A stretch of DNA of 64,000 bases. Source: Ceraceosorus guamensis (taxonomy: Eukaryota; Basidiomycota; Exobasidiomycetes; Ceraceosorales; Ceraceosoraceae). The stretch covers positions 46,551 to 110,550 of the forward strand of contig NW_020290053.1 of the NCBI RefSeq assembly GCF_003144195.1, written 5' to 3'. Under the pieces are notes generated by a model. That model was not told where the DNA came from, did no database searches, and saw only the letters and a list, made by a program, of their open reading frames with translations. Positions within the stretch are counted from its first letter, which is position 1. Each line of letters starts with the position of its first letter. The translations under genes and the position numbers were made by a program. Positions 1-11,810 of the stretch are shown here, in pieces.

Positions 1-965
1 CACACGAAAACACGGTCAGCTCAGATGGACTGAGGTGTCATTGTCAGTAGAGGAGATGGCTCCGATGAGTCAGCCTTGTTTTCCACACCGTGTGCTCATC
101 TATGCTGTGCTCCCACTTCGCACATACACCAAACAGCGTACCTTGACGAGAAACGCTCACAAACACGAGTGCTTCTAGCTCTTCCTCGGAGCGCTACAAA
201 CACGAGACTGTTTATCGCACCGTCCCTCGCGTCGGAGTCACATTTGTGGCGTGTTTTCGACGCCTGAGCCTGTTACTTTGGGAACGCTTCAGCCCGAACT
301 CCGCACGTGGATGCCCCACATCATCGAGCTCGAAAGCCTTCGAAGTCGGATCACTTTTGTTGGTCTTTCAACATAATGATGGATGCGGTATATCATCAAC
401 CGCATCTTATTAAGCGCACCGTCCCCTTTGCTGCATGAGGTACCTGAACGGTCGGGACAGGGCATGGGCCTCCGTTCTGTGCACGTATATAAGTCTCTTC
501 CAGTTCCTTCAATGGAGCTCCCACTCGTCACGAATTCAATCTCCTCTCACAACACATCTCTCTCGTGTTCAGGCTACCACGAGCTCATGCTGAAGCCCCT
601 CTAGCTGGTTGTGGTAGCACAAGGTGCACTCGCGCCTGCGAATGCCAGTCACCGTGCGTTTTGAGCGTGTTGTTTACCAAACACAGCTACTCTGTCTCCT
701 AAAAGTCATCATTGCACTTCTTACTGAGAGACCGTATGTAAAAGTACGGGTCAGATTACACAGGAGAAGGATTGCAGATAGCACGTTCACCAGCAAAGGG
801 TAGCTCAGTGTAGCACGTGTAGAGGGCCGGCAGAGAAAGGTGATTAGAGTTCTGGGCCAGATGCCTTGTGTCGATCGTGCCATAAGCTAGGTGGAAAGGT
901 CGGTACGTCTGCCTTTCACTGCTGCAGCCTAAACCTCTTTTGGCGCCATGCAACGCTGTCGGACC
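1..965. other. Intergenic, no gene seen
   Basis: Only short overlapping open frames on both strands; none has a convincing signal peptide, domain or splice partner. A TATA-like heptamer lies near 486-492 (gtatataa) on the plus strand, but no plausible protein follows it. Confidence 0.5.
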
Positions 966-1429
966 TCAGTCCACACTCTTGACGTGCTCTGACTCGCGTC
1001 TCTCAAGCTTGATTCCGACGTCGTTTCCATGCCACGAGAGTTCTTCTCCTGGAAGCTCCCACCTCTTGTGAATGTTACTTGGTGAGATCATATCAGAATG
1101 TCGCTGTTGCAGACGCAAGGCTGAGTCCGTATTCAGGCCAACCTTGGCCCCACGTCGATACAGCCGCTTTCCGAGGTTTGAAAAAGCGACGGCTGCTTTA
1201 CCCTTGTCGTTGTCAACTAGTTTGAAGATTTGTAGTGTGAGAGTGAGGTCCAACAAAGAAGGCGCTCTAAAGGCAGCTGTCTGCGAGTTGGTCACTCACT
1301 GGCAAACTCTGTGGTGCGGCTCAATTCATGTTGCTCTTCCGCCGGGAGCATGGGCGCCGCCAAAGTAGCAGAGGACAGGATGGTGAAAGTAGACATCGCT
1401 GCCAACAACCAAAAGAGATGGGAGACCAT
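966..1429 (-). CDS. Small secreted protein, 118 aa, unknown family
   Basis: Two-exon model: exons 1429-1300 and 1192-966, with a 107-nt GT-AG intron (donor GTGAGT, acceptor GCAG) in phase 1. Summed exons are 357 nt, an intact frame. The N-terminus (MVSHLFWLLAAMSTF...) is a typical signal peptide ending near the alanine-rich stretch TLAAP at about residues 20-25. The mature part is charged, without cysteines, and contains KR and RR dibasic pairs that Kex2-type proteases could cut. I recognise no family. A TATAAG box lies about 155 bp upstream (1589-1584). A diverged, apparently broken relative lies about 1.1 kb upstream (2388-2606). A secreted product is well supported by the leader; any effector role is inference. 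The acceptor could also be 3 nt earlier. Confidence 0.6.
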
Positions 1430-1583
1430 TTGGGCTTGGAGATGTCGTGCGTCGGGGCTGATTGGAGATGAGTTTCTTCTTGTCTGGTTCCTTACGCCTT
1501 TGGGATGATGGGGAAAGCTGGGTATTGGAGGTCGGAGCATGAAGCATGAATAAGATGATGGGAGGGCAAACATCGCTCGCGTA

Positions 1584-1589
1584 CTTATA
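1584..1589 (-). promoter_or_regulatory. TATA box (TATAAG)
   Basis: TATAAG on the minus strand, about 155 bp before the start codon at 1429. The same spacing (about 140-155 bp) is seen for the aquaporin and hydrophobin genes in this window. Confidence 0.45.
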
Positions 1590-2387
1590 ATCGGGTGCCC
1601 TTCTCCTGCAGTCGCCATGCACTTTGGTCATTGTCACTCGACGAACGATAAAGAGCCGAGGTGCTTCACATCGATGGGAGTTATGGCCGCTCAATTCTGG
1701 CAAAGTCACACTTTTTGTGCTGTTGACAATTTGCCAGCCACCTTATCGTGGCGTTTCCATTTGGTGTTTGTCGGGCCTGGCGAGGCTGAATGGTCCCTGC
1801 AACGCAGCAGCGTTGGCACAGACGTAGCGTCTGAGCAGAAGTGCCCGAGCCATCACTTTGGAGTCAACTAGCGATCAGCACAGGCACGCAGACTTTGTGT
1901 TGCCCCGATGTACATTGCGTCGTCATGACCATCAGAGAGCAGATGCGCTCTCGCTTTGATGTTTGGGAACTTCGATCTTTAGTGGGATCCTTGTCAACTC
2001 GCAACAGCAACAGCAAGTGCATCCCATGGATATCCTCCAAAAGCTGGTCGAGTGAACTTCGTTGGGCGGAGTACAATGCGGCAAACTTGTCTAGGCCGAA
2101 TGTGCAGTGCAATCACTCTAGTCTGTATCATCGTCAGCTTGGTCATCTGGGTCGCCGGTTGATGTTCCTCCAGGCAGATCCCATCTTTTCTTGAGGTCCT
2201 GTAGATTCTTCGATGCGTGTTCCTGACCATCAAATGAATCAAGCAAATTCATTGAGTGGCTTTCTAAGTCCGGCAATTCTCGACCCATAATTGGGGTCCT
2301 CGACGCGGAGGTCGATGTCTGCTTTCGGCACTTTACTCTAGCTGTTCCAAGCGAATAAAAGACCGATCACAGTCACGGAAAGAGTGC

Positions 2388-2606
2388 TTACATTAAGTCA
2401 AAGCGACTCCAAGAGATTACAACATCCGCGAAAGACTCACAAGTATAAGAAGCGCTCCGGCCCTGGTTGCAGCCACTTCCAGCTGTGGCCACCGGAGTCC
2501 CCAAAAGAAGGAGCCTAGTCAATAAAAGCCAACTGCAGAAAAGAAGAACGGGAGACCATTTTGGGCTCTTCGATTTCGGATGGGTCCGCTGATTCGGTGT
2601 GCGCAT
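2388..2606 (-). pseudogene. Probable broken paralog of the secreted gene at 966-1429
   Basis: Around 2559 the minus strand reads AGCCCAAAATGGTCTCCC. The intact gene has the nearly identical AGCCCAAATGGTCTCCC across its start codon. From the matching ATG (2559) the frame gives MVSRSSFLQLAFID and then stops. The neighbouring frame continues as a strongly hydrophobic leader-like segment (LLFCSWLLLTRLLLLGTPVA) followed by a GTGAGT donor near 2441. This looks like a duplicated secreted-protein gene with a frame-breaking change near the start. Alternatively, an upstream ATG at 2606 could make an intact signal-anchor protein. No restored reading is proposed. Confidence 0.4.
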
Positions 2607-3738
2607 GACGAGAAAAAGACTGCAGACACGCCACGGTTGTAAAGGTAAAGATTCGGTCAGAAGTCGGAGGACGACGCCGTTCGACGCAAAACTCGGAGAT
2701 TGTGAGTCTAAAATTAGTCACAAGATGTCTTGTGGGCCGTACTGGTTGCAGAGCTCTTCAAGCTTGTGTGGATATTCATACTTTTCTGCCGACAGCATCT
2801 TCATTTATTAGATCCACGCACACACCGCATCGCCTGCAGGAGAGTAACGATGATATTTCGCTTCGCAGTCGGCATTCATGAAGCTGCGAGCACTGCAAGC
2901 TCGAGCCTCTCGAGCTTCCAAGCACTTATTCGGTCTAAACGAATAGAGCACTGGCCTCTTCATATCTCTGCTCAATTATCAGCTCCGCTCTCTACTCAGT
3001 AAGAAATCGAAACCTCCTCACAACATCAGCACCAGCGATAGATGAAATGGGCCTGACAGTGATGACGATGTCATGGACAGGTATGATAGCTGCCCCCTGC
3101 CAGCGTCTGTGAGCGCTTTCGACCGGAATGATAGTCTGCGCGGGGTTGCGCAAGCAAAACTCTCGAAGGCGAATTTACGCAGTCTTCGGAGCGACCCAGT
3201 CGGCTCAGACTTGAGAGGCGCCTGAACAGTCGAAGGCTCAGCAGACCTCGTGGGCCTGCGCAAGGTGTCGACATCACCCGCCTTAGAGGCCCGTCTTACG
3301 CAGACACTCGAAGGACAGAGCGAGATTTAGAGTCTGAGTCAAAGTGGTGTTGTTGCAAACACATCAACATCGGTGATGTTGACATGACACAATGAAATCG
3401 TGATTGCCAGTCCATCACGATTGTTCGCCCGCGGGTAGGACCCAGCCTCTTTGGCTGTGGCGTGAGGAATCCTTGGACTGCCACGAGTGATGGGCTCTAA
3501 TAGTACTTGGTTGGAGGCGTGACGAAAAAAGGAGACAGGGGAAAGTGCAGAAAACATGCATTTCTTCTCAAATTGGGTAGTCGAGAGAAGCCAACCATAG
3601 TCTCAAAGAGTAGAAACGCGCTTGTGAGCCTAACATTGGGACGACCAAGAAATTGTGGTGCCGTGGCTCATCGTCCGGCTTCGGCCGCCTGATGCTTGCC
3701 AACGCTTGTGGGCTTGTTTTTGCATTTGTGCTGCTGTA

Positions 3739-4360
3739 TCATCCATGGACTTTCTTCTTTGTCCTCCAACTCTCTTTGACGGGGTGGAGGGTGATCATGC
3801 CTGTTATACCCCACCGGCGCGACATTCTGGGTGTGCTCCTCATCTTGCCAGCTTTGCGACGGTGGGAATCCTCTGCGTCATCGTCGACTGAGGACCCTAA
3901 ATCACCGAGCCCGCCGAGCTGCTGTTCAAGCTGGGGAGTTGTGACTCGATGAAGCATGTTGGGCGAATGAAACAGTTCTTGAGGCTGAGGCTGCGCTAAG
4001 TTGTGATGATCTGCCGGTCCAACCTTGGTCGCGAGGCCCGTCACGATCGAGCCTTGCCACGCCTCTGCTGCTATTGCTGTCGCTGGCCGACTCAATCCGC
4101 GAGCATTCGCAGGGAGCAACACCTGCCTTTCGCCGCGAGCTGCAAGCAGGGTTTTGCGCCGGTTCAGCAGTGGACCGCCGGACGTGATGACAATAGTCAA
4201 GGATCTCTTCGCTATCACAGGACTCACGAAGAGGCAGCACACCATTGTCACGCTCATACTCATCTTGCAGCGGGATCGAAAAGGCGCTGCGTGCCATAAA
4301 TAGCAGCTGCGCAATCAGCATGGCGAGCCAAATTGCTGTTGTCGGGCGCGTGCGAAACAT
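3739..4360 (-). CDS. Small secreted protein, 177 aa, unknown family
   Basis: Two-exon model: exons 4360-4228 and 4139-3739, 88-nt intron in phase 1 with donor GTGAGT, branch-like CTGAAC and acceptor TTGCAG; total 534 nt, in frame. I chose the ATG at 4360 because it gives a clean signal peptide (MFRTRPTTAIWLAMLIAQLL, then SAFS before the likely cut) and lies about 95 bp after a TATAAC box at 4458-4453. Upstream in-frame ATGs (for example 4423) would bury the leader. The mature part is rich in Gln, Gly and Arg, has several RR pairs and ends in a basic tail (RTKKKVHG). No domain is recognised. It belongs to the minus-strand group of small secreted genes at the left edge of the window. Confidence 0.55.
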
Positions 4361-6037
4361 CAAGAGTGGAGATGATAAGGTACTTCGGCCCCGCCCCATG
4401 GCGCCGAAGATCATCCGGCTCATTGAAAGAAAAGAGGGCAAGAGGATGAAAGGTTATATCAGGAGTGGAGCCCCTCTCGAGTCGCTCACAAGTGCAACCT
4501 CCTTTTATACCTGCGTCATCTTGTACAACGGCATACACCCCACGAGACTTGGGTTTGCCTTGATGGTGATCTTGTAGACTGTCATAACTCCAAGGTCAAT
4601 CACGAGTGCAGGCACCAACATCGAACATTTGCGTTGACAGCGAAAGCTCGTCATGACAAGCTCCCCTTGACCAGAGTGGACCCCATTCGCAACTCAATTT
4701 TGGCTGCTTTCCTGTCCGTTCGGATTGTCTCCAAAGGTCAAATGAAAGCTTCGGGTCACGAGATGAATGATCAAGTATATATAGATGAATCTTGAGTGAG
4801 TCCTTTGGATGCCCGTACTGGCGACTGGCTGCACGTCGGGATCCAATTGACGAAAGGTCCCGTGCTGCGAGTACCAATTGGTAATCAACGCGTGGGTGGC
4901 AGGCATAGTCAAGGTCACCGCGATCCGTTAGTGTAAGCCATATGTGTCCAAACATCGCCGCTACCTTTTGTGGATCAGGCTGATTCGATTCGTGCGGCAC
5001 CCTGAATCTGAAGGGCTCAGCGGAATGTTGATACCAGAGGGAGATCAGCTTGTGATCAGAACCACCACAGAGGAGACGGGGGTATCCAGAAGGCCCGAGG
5101 TACCGGGAGCATGACTTGCGCTGCGCAAAGCACATGGTGGGTATGACCTGAAGAGCAAAGTGATGCCAGGTCGCGACCTGCCAGCAATGCACGAGATGCT
5201 GAAGCCTCATCCGTCCAGTAGCAGGAGTGACTTTCCAATGACAACACTTGATCGCAAGTCCAAGATCTTGGAGGGAGAGGTACGGAAACACGAGCAATGC
5301 ACACCAGCACCACTACTGTTGGTCTTACCGGTGTGATGACGCCTCTTCACAAAAACACGCTCCGTTCTGGTGGCTCTGCGCAGCTGTTAGTCATGTACGT
5401 CGAAGATGGGCAACCAACCCCTACGCCTTCAGTTCAGACTTGACAGACTTTCGGAGTGGGTGCTAGCCTCAAGCTGCCACAGTTGTCTGCTCTCATCGAT
5501 GGGCGTCGCCCAGTACGTTGCCAGCGACTGCTCCGAAGTGCGGTGATGTTTGTGCTCGATGAAGTGCTTTTCCTCGACGTTCCTTAGTGTCCACGCTTGA
5601 ACTACGGGTGTCATGACCACGCTTGGGAGAGACCAATCTTCTCGGTGCGCTGATTTTTGCCCGCAAAACAGTGTGTATCCTGTGGCGGCTATCAGGAAAG
5701 TGCTGACCCCGTGGCTCGAAAGGTGTTGATGCTTTCACAGTGGGCAGCCCAGGAAAGGCTTATCAGCAACCGAACCCTTCTAGTAACGCTGACAGAAAGA
5801 TACTGGTGCCGCGCGAGGAATCAAATGGCGCTGCGTCGTGTCCGACCTGCTTCATTCGTCGCGTTGATTCGCAGTACACAAGACGAGCGCCTCCATGCAC
5901 ACTGGTGGGCAGCTTAGTACATTTGAGTCCCAGCTGGAGAAATTCCGCGAGTGCTCGGGCAGCCTCACGGCGTGCGGAGGGCAACGCAATCTGCTGGGGC
6001 CTTCATTGCAGCGCAGACCGAGCAATAGACCCATGGG
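4361..6037. other. Intergenic; one long but doubtful minus frame
   Basis: Holds the TATAAC box for the 4360 gene (4458-4453) and a TATATATA run at 4774-4781. A minus-strand open frame at 5297-4596 is long for this region, but it opens with TTG, has no leader or domain and is crossed by the TATA run, so it is not called. Nothing else is seen between the stop of the modular gene (6038) and this stretch. Confidence 0.4.
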
Positions 6038-9000
6038 CTACTGCAATCCACTTTGAATGCGTGCAGTCGCATGTGTCGGCCTGCGTCTGTCCTCGTCCTC
6101 ACTATCAGGCGACCACTGTCTCATCCGCTTTCGGTCTCGAGGCAGGTCAGAGGCCGATGAATGGTCGAGGTCCGTTGCAGAATTTTGAGTGGTCTCTCCA
6201 GGAAAGCCAGGCTTGTATCGCCCACTGCCTCCGCTGACATTTGCGTTGCTTGGTGCCTGTGCTCGATTGTCTCCGTCATCAGCGTGTGCCGAGCGCGAAG
6301 TTTCAACTCTTTGCGCACTAGCTGTCGGCCTCGCAGCGAGGCTCGAGCGATGATTCCTGTAGGCCTCTCTTGGCCTGAACGCAAGCATTCGACTCGTCAC
6401 TCTGGCCTGGTCGCGAGAACGCATTTCTTTCGTGCCAGAGTGCCTTCCAGCACTTGCAGAGCCCACCAAATTCATCCTTGAGCCCATAGTTGGCTGCATC
6501 CGAAGCGCTGAAGCCGTGGTAGAATGATCTCGAGGTGAGCTCCTGGCCTCATGGTGATTTGTGGCGAAGTGCTTGACATCGAGCTTGCGCGGATGAGATC
6601 CTGGCGAAGAGCTCGCCTTGAGACTGCCGACGTCCTTCGATGGCCCGTAGAAAACGTGGCCAGTATGAGGTTCCCGATACTTGTCGCCGGGCGCGAGGGT
6701 GAGCTTCACGCGTCCAAGATTCGTGCCGCGTTCGCTTACGGCATCAGCGGCAGTCTCTAGTCGCTTCTGACTGACCGGACCACACGTGTAGAAGCCACCC
6801 CTCAGCTGGCAAATTGAGGATTTGAGTGAGGCCAGTCGTTCCGACAGCGCCGCGCCAGCCGATGACTTACTTTCGCAACAGCCATGTCGGGACACTGCAG
6901 ATCCCGCGCGTGATTCGCAGCTCCCTGAAGCAAGGACCTTTGCTTCTCTATGATTTGAGCAGCGTACTCGGAAGTTTTAGGCAATTCAAGGCTGACATCT
7001 GGTTTGCCGTTTGGACTCTTGTAATACGATGCGTGCGGCTCTGATCGTGACGTAGTGGAGACGCTGGCAGGCGCCAGTGCTCGCGGCGCCCGACCACCTT
7101 CCCACAATTGGCCAGAACGGTGATCCACAAGCATCAAGCCTTTGCGAAGCTCGACTGGCATACCTATACGGTGCAGCTTTTTGTCCGGCTTTACACCATG
7201 CGGCACAATTTCATACGCTTGCGGGAGGTCTTCTGGCAGCTTCAATTCTCTTCCGACCCCATCTTTCGGTATACCAAAGAAAGCCACGCGCTGACCGTGG
7301 TCGAATTGTGTGGGCGCGAGCCTTTGCGTGACCTGAGGGAAGGCTTTGAGAGCCGTCAGGCTCATATCAATCCGTAATAAGGGAGGGATCACCGACATAC
7401 TTCAAATTGTCGCATATTGCGTAAAGGACCGCCGTTCAACCGGTGCTCATGAGCCATTTGACCCAAAGTTTCTTGGATGAGTGGTCTCTGGGCATGATTC
7501 TTTCCCAGATTGGTACGCTTGCTTTCCGTGGTAAGCAAGATAAAGGGCAATTTTTCCTCAATGGCACGCTTTTCCCATGCTCGGTGATGCTCGCCGCCGT
7601 CATCCGTGCTGTTTGACCCGACCGACTCTGCTCTTCGATGCTGGGGGATCTGTTGCCCGCTTTGTTCTGCGCTGCGCGAAGCCATGGACCCTTCTGTGCT
7701 GCTGTACATATCGCGCGGCGGGTCCAGATGAGTCTGACCATGATATACGGTATTTGTTCGCGAGTGTGTCCAGCTTTGGCCGGCAGCTAGAGGGATGTTG
7801 AGGGACCGATGACGTTCAGATTGTCCATCGCTGCCTTGCCCGTCCGAGAACATCTGCGGACGGCCCTTGAAGGCTACCTCATGATTGTAGAACGGTCTCC
7901 TGAGTAGACGAAGAGGTTTCGTCACCTTTCAAGTTGCGTGATGAAAACGATGAGCGAGCTACATCGCAAGTGAATACCCGATCCTGTTCGATCCATCCAA
8001 CCAGCATTTTAGACACTTACATGTATGCTCGCAATGTCTGGATTTTGCTCCCTTTGGTATGCCTCCGCGCTTCTCTGTATAGCTTTGTAGGCATTCTGAC
8101 GTTCCAGAGGCTGAGACCAATGCGGCAACACACCGTCTGCGAACGTCAAGTGCACTCCCCTCGCTGCAAGCCAAGACTTTCGAGGCACTGTGCCGAACGA
8201 GTGTGACGAAGCTTGAAGAGAGGTCTTTCGGTGGGCATCGCTCTCGCGGCTGGAGCTTGAAGATGCGACAGACGAGTGCATGCCAAAGGGATCCTCTGGC
8301 AGCTCTGGATGGGGCCCCAAAACACCACTTCCTGGGTGTATGCCTCGTCCGGGCTTACCATGCTCATCCAGTCTAAGCGAGCGGAAGTTGGTGGCCACCT
8401 GATCAACATGCAGCGAGCCAGATGACGCGGGCGACCACGGCTTTGCGCTCGGGCTAAGTTTCTTGAGAGGCGGAGGAGTTCCGATATGATGTGTCGCTGA
8501 AGTCTCTCGTCCAGCATCCTGCGCACCGGTCTCTGGGCTCTTGAGCTGGACATACTTGGGGTCTGGTGGGGGTAGCGCACGATGGTGCGGCTGTTTAACC
8601 CCATCAGCCGCAGAACCTGCAAGACCGGGATGCGACAAACCGAGTCCTTCGCCTGTAAGATGCTGTTCGGGTCGAGCTTGGAACAATTTCTGTTGACGCG
8701 CTTTGCGGTCGAATTTTCTGAGCGTACCCTTTGCGTCTTCGGCATGAGGAGTATCGCCATATCGGGCAACCCATTGGCCCGTCTTCAATGAGTGAGGGGC
8801 AGGACCTGATACGCCCTCGATACTTTGACCGTTGTGTGGAGTCAGGTCGAAAAAGGTGCGCTTGCGAGAGTGATACACGATGGGCGATTGGTGGTCTGCA
8901 TAGTCCGCAGGTCCTCGAATTTTAGAGTCAAAGCCGTGGGTTAGGGTAAGAGCGTGCCGGCTTCTCTTTTGTCGGGCATCGGCTCCAGCAGCTAAGCCCA

Positions 9001-11810
9001 TCAGTGTATTTCCAAAGTCGTCCTGATGTAGCGTATTGGGAGACATCAGGATGGCCATGCGATAATCGGTGGTTCCGTCTCGACGCAGACGTCCCGTAGG
9101 CAGCGGCCGATTGTGCTCATCGAAACCGTATCCGTGTACCACGCCAGTGTCAATGACCGTGTTGCCACCATGCACAGCGTAAGGTTCCGCGACTTTCTGA
9201 ATCGGTCCTTCAGGCTAGGTGCAAAAAGGCAGATCCGTCGACTGTTGAGCGTCTAGCCGCGCTCACGCACAGCAGCCGTCGCAAGCGCACCTTGAATCGC
9301 TTCAGGTCCCGACACACGTGTTTTTGGCAGTAGTTGACACTCTTCTGAATGGTACTCTGAGTCAAAGGCTCATATTTCGTCGACTTGCTCCACTCGATGG
9401 TCGTCATCGGGGTTCCACGGCGCTGAAGCCTGTGCTTCCAAGTGGTACGCGGAGGCAGAACGGTCTTCCTCATCAGATTATACGAAGGCGCGATGGGTCC
9501 TTCCTTGGCAAAGACGAGCTTTCGAGCTGGCTGGATCGGAAAACAAATACGAGACCGTGAAGCGTGTCAGAACACAGCGCTAGACATCACGACCAACCGT
9601 CTCACCTTTAGGGTGCGCTCCAGCAAGCATTCGCTGCTCGTGCAGATGCCTCCATGAAATACTCTTTTCGCGAGAGTCGCAGGAGAAGCAAATTCCGTGC
9701 GCTTGTTTGTCTTGGCGTTGGGCGGGGCGTTGGCGATGGGCGAGTAGGGCACCGGGTTGAATTTGGGACTGTGTGGTTCCTGCGGAGCTGACAACGACAA
9801 GCGTCTGAATCCTTGTCCAGCATGTTCGAGGTCGCTGCCATACAATGCCCGTAGTGGATGATATGCCGGAGCATTGGCTGCGCGCAGCAATCTCTGGTTG
9901 AGCGGCTTTTCAGCGGTATCGAGACTCTCGTGAGTCGTGATCGAGGTGCCTTGCTGCTCAGCTCTCTGCGCAGCGTCTTTACGAGCTTTCTTTGCGGCCC
10001 TTGCCCGCATCGCCGCTGCGAGATCTTCCGCACTCAGATCGGTGACATGTGGCGTCAGTGAAATCGTCGGCATCGGCTTGCCCCTTCGAAGCTTGTGGTT
10101 CTGATACTCGTAGAATCGCGCTGGACCTTTCACCGTTCCTTCTATCCCAGGAGTCAGCTCGATAGCATCCCGATCGCGAGCCTCCCTGTTCCAAGCGTGC
10201 ATATGCTTCGAAATTTTGCGCAAGAGCTCTTGTTCAGAGAAAGCCTGAGCGGACTCAGTCTCTACCCGTCGGGGTTGTTTCGGCATGCTTCGGTCAGGTC
10301 TTCTGCCCACCAGGTGCAACTCTGACCAGTCGTTGGAAGGCAGTCGATGTCGCATCTCATGATCCTCTGGCGCACCCTCGAATTTCTCGTTGCCGTATTG
10401 AAACTTCTGACCAGGTGCAAGCTGTAGGCGGAAATTGTGTTTGTGGACTGGATCTGCATCCTTCTCGCTCGGCATCAGCCGTCGCCCTTTGGTACCTATG
10501 GCTTTTACACGAAAGAAGCCGCTCTTCTTCGTGCCCCCCGTTTCGTCATTCCAATGATACTGTTTCGAGGTGGCGAAAGCGTCCAATGACTGCTTGCACA
10601 GGTGTTCGCATCAGCAGCGACTCGAGGCAGCCTGTGGCGATCGAGTACTCACCCCAAAGTGGTGCGCGCCAGGACACTTGCCACTTTTGCAAGCGTAATC
10701 CACAGCTTGATCCAGCGCGTGCTTGTAGAGCAACGGCCTCTTGGTGTCATGCTTGACAAACGGTGTAATCTCGTTGGGGCGCCGGGCTCTGGAAGATGCA
10801 GAGGTAGAAGCACGTTCCTCGGCCGCGTCATGCGACAATGCAGGAGACCTTGGGGCACGGTGGACCGTCGCGTCTAGCACTTCCAAGGGTTGTTCGACCT
10901 TGGCCGGAACGCAATTCGCGCCAGCAAGACCCCGACGAGAAAGGGACGCGCCGCCACCTTTGCCCATGCTTGAGTTGCGGGCTCCATCCTCCGGCATCCG
11001 CATCAAAGTTCCTTGCTGTCTATCGATATCGTAAGTTTGCAGCACAGCAGCCCCGTGCGAAGTCGGCGTAGAGTTCTTGAGATGATCAGGGTGCACCTGT
11101 GGCTGACGCTGCACATCGTACCTTGGGAGATTCCGCAGGACCTCTTCGTGTGAGACTGGGACAAAGAGTTGATGCTTTGGTTCACCTGGCAACGTACGAG
11201 GGCGCATGTTCAACAGCTGCTCTTTGGAAAGCTCTCGCCATTCGCCCGTGGGCAGGTACACTGCGGTCTTGTAATGCGTTTTGCGGCTCGGAGCGGTGTC
11301 TGCCTTGCTGTCAGCATGGAGCAGGTCCTCCGCAGAAGTCCAAGTCGAGGGGCGGACATCACCAGGCTTGGAGGCGACAGATGCGCTGCGAGCGCCTGCG
11401 AGCCCATTTGATAGTTCAGCACCATCAGCCACCCCATGATTTTGCAAAGAGCTCCAGCCATTATGACGGGGTCCCCTTCTGATTGAAGGCAAAAGCTTCG
11501 ATTTGGCAAGCAGAACTTCGTGCTCGATTCGTCTGGGCTCCCCGCGCTCATGGTTTGGTGGACTTGTCCGCAGCGGATGACCCTCGGGCGGGCCTTTGTA
11601 GATCTTTCCCGCCATTGTCCGATACGTCCGACCAGGGGCGAGCTGAACGCGCCAATTGTGCGGAAAGTTCACATCAGCGTGCTCTCGAGGAGGCATGATC
11701 ACTTTGGTGTCACTGTCCATCAGAACAGCTCGAACAAAAGCGCTTTGCTGCACCTTGCCGTGCTGGTCTTTCCAGCGGTAGTGTGGTGATGTAACGTAAG
11801 TTCCACGGGG
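6038..11810 (-). repeat. Seven protein modules, one per exon
   Basis: Key motif in each module, in order: exon 2 VQLAPGRTYR with YRWKD upstream; exon 3 LQLAPGQKFQ with YHWND; exon 4 (short, 80 residues) TVLPPRTTWK; exon 5 MGLAAGADAR with YGFDE; exon 6 IPLAAGQSWT; exon 7 LKLPEDLPQAYEI with QFDHG; exon 8 LTLAPGDKYR. Exon-end cysteine motifs: exon 1 HCRATACP, exon 2 ACKSGKCP, exon 3 ICTSSEC, exon 4 YCQKHVC. Exons 5 and 6 have lost both cysteines (QNPDIASIH and GGPLRNMRQFE) and exon 7 keeps one (LQCPDMAVAK). The copies are too diverged at DNA level to be recent duplications. Confidence 0.65.

Larger units (their letters stand above)
1430..3738. other. Gene-poor stretch with a decayed secreted-protein relic
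   Basis: Apart from the TATA box at 1584-1589 and the relic at 2388-2606, I see only short overlapping open frames in this 2.3-kb stretch. No tRNA, transposon protein or repeat array is evident. Confidence 0.45.

Noticed and set aside
4596-5297. Long minus-strand open frame (233 codons)
   Set aside because: Opens with TTG, has no leader or domain, and is crossed by a TATATATA run; composition does not look coding.
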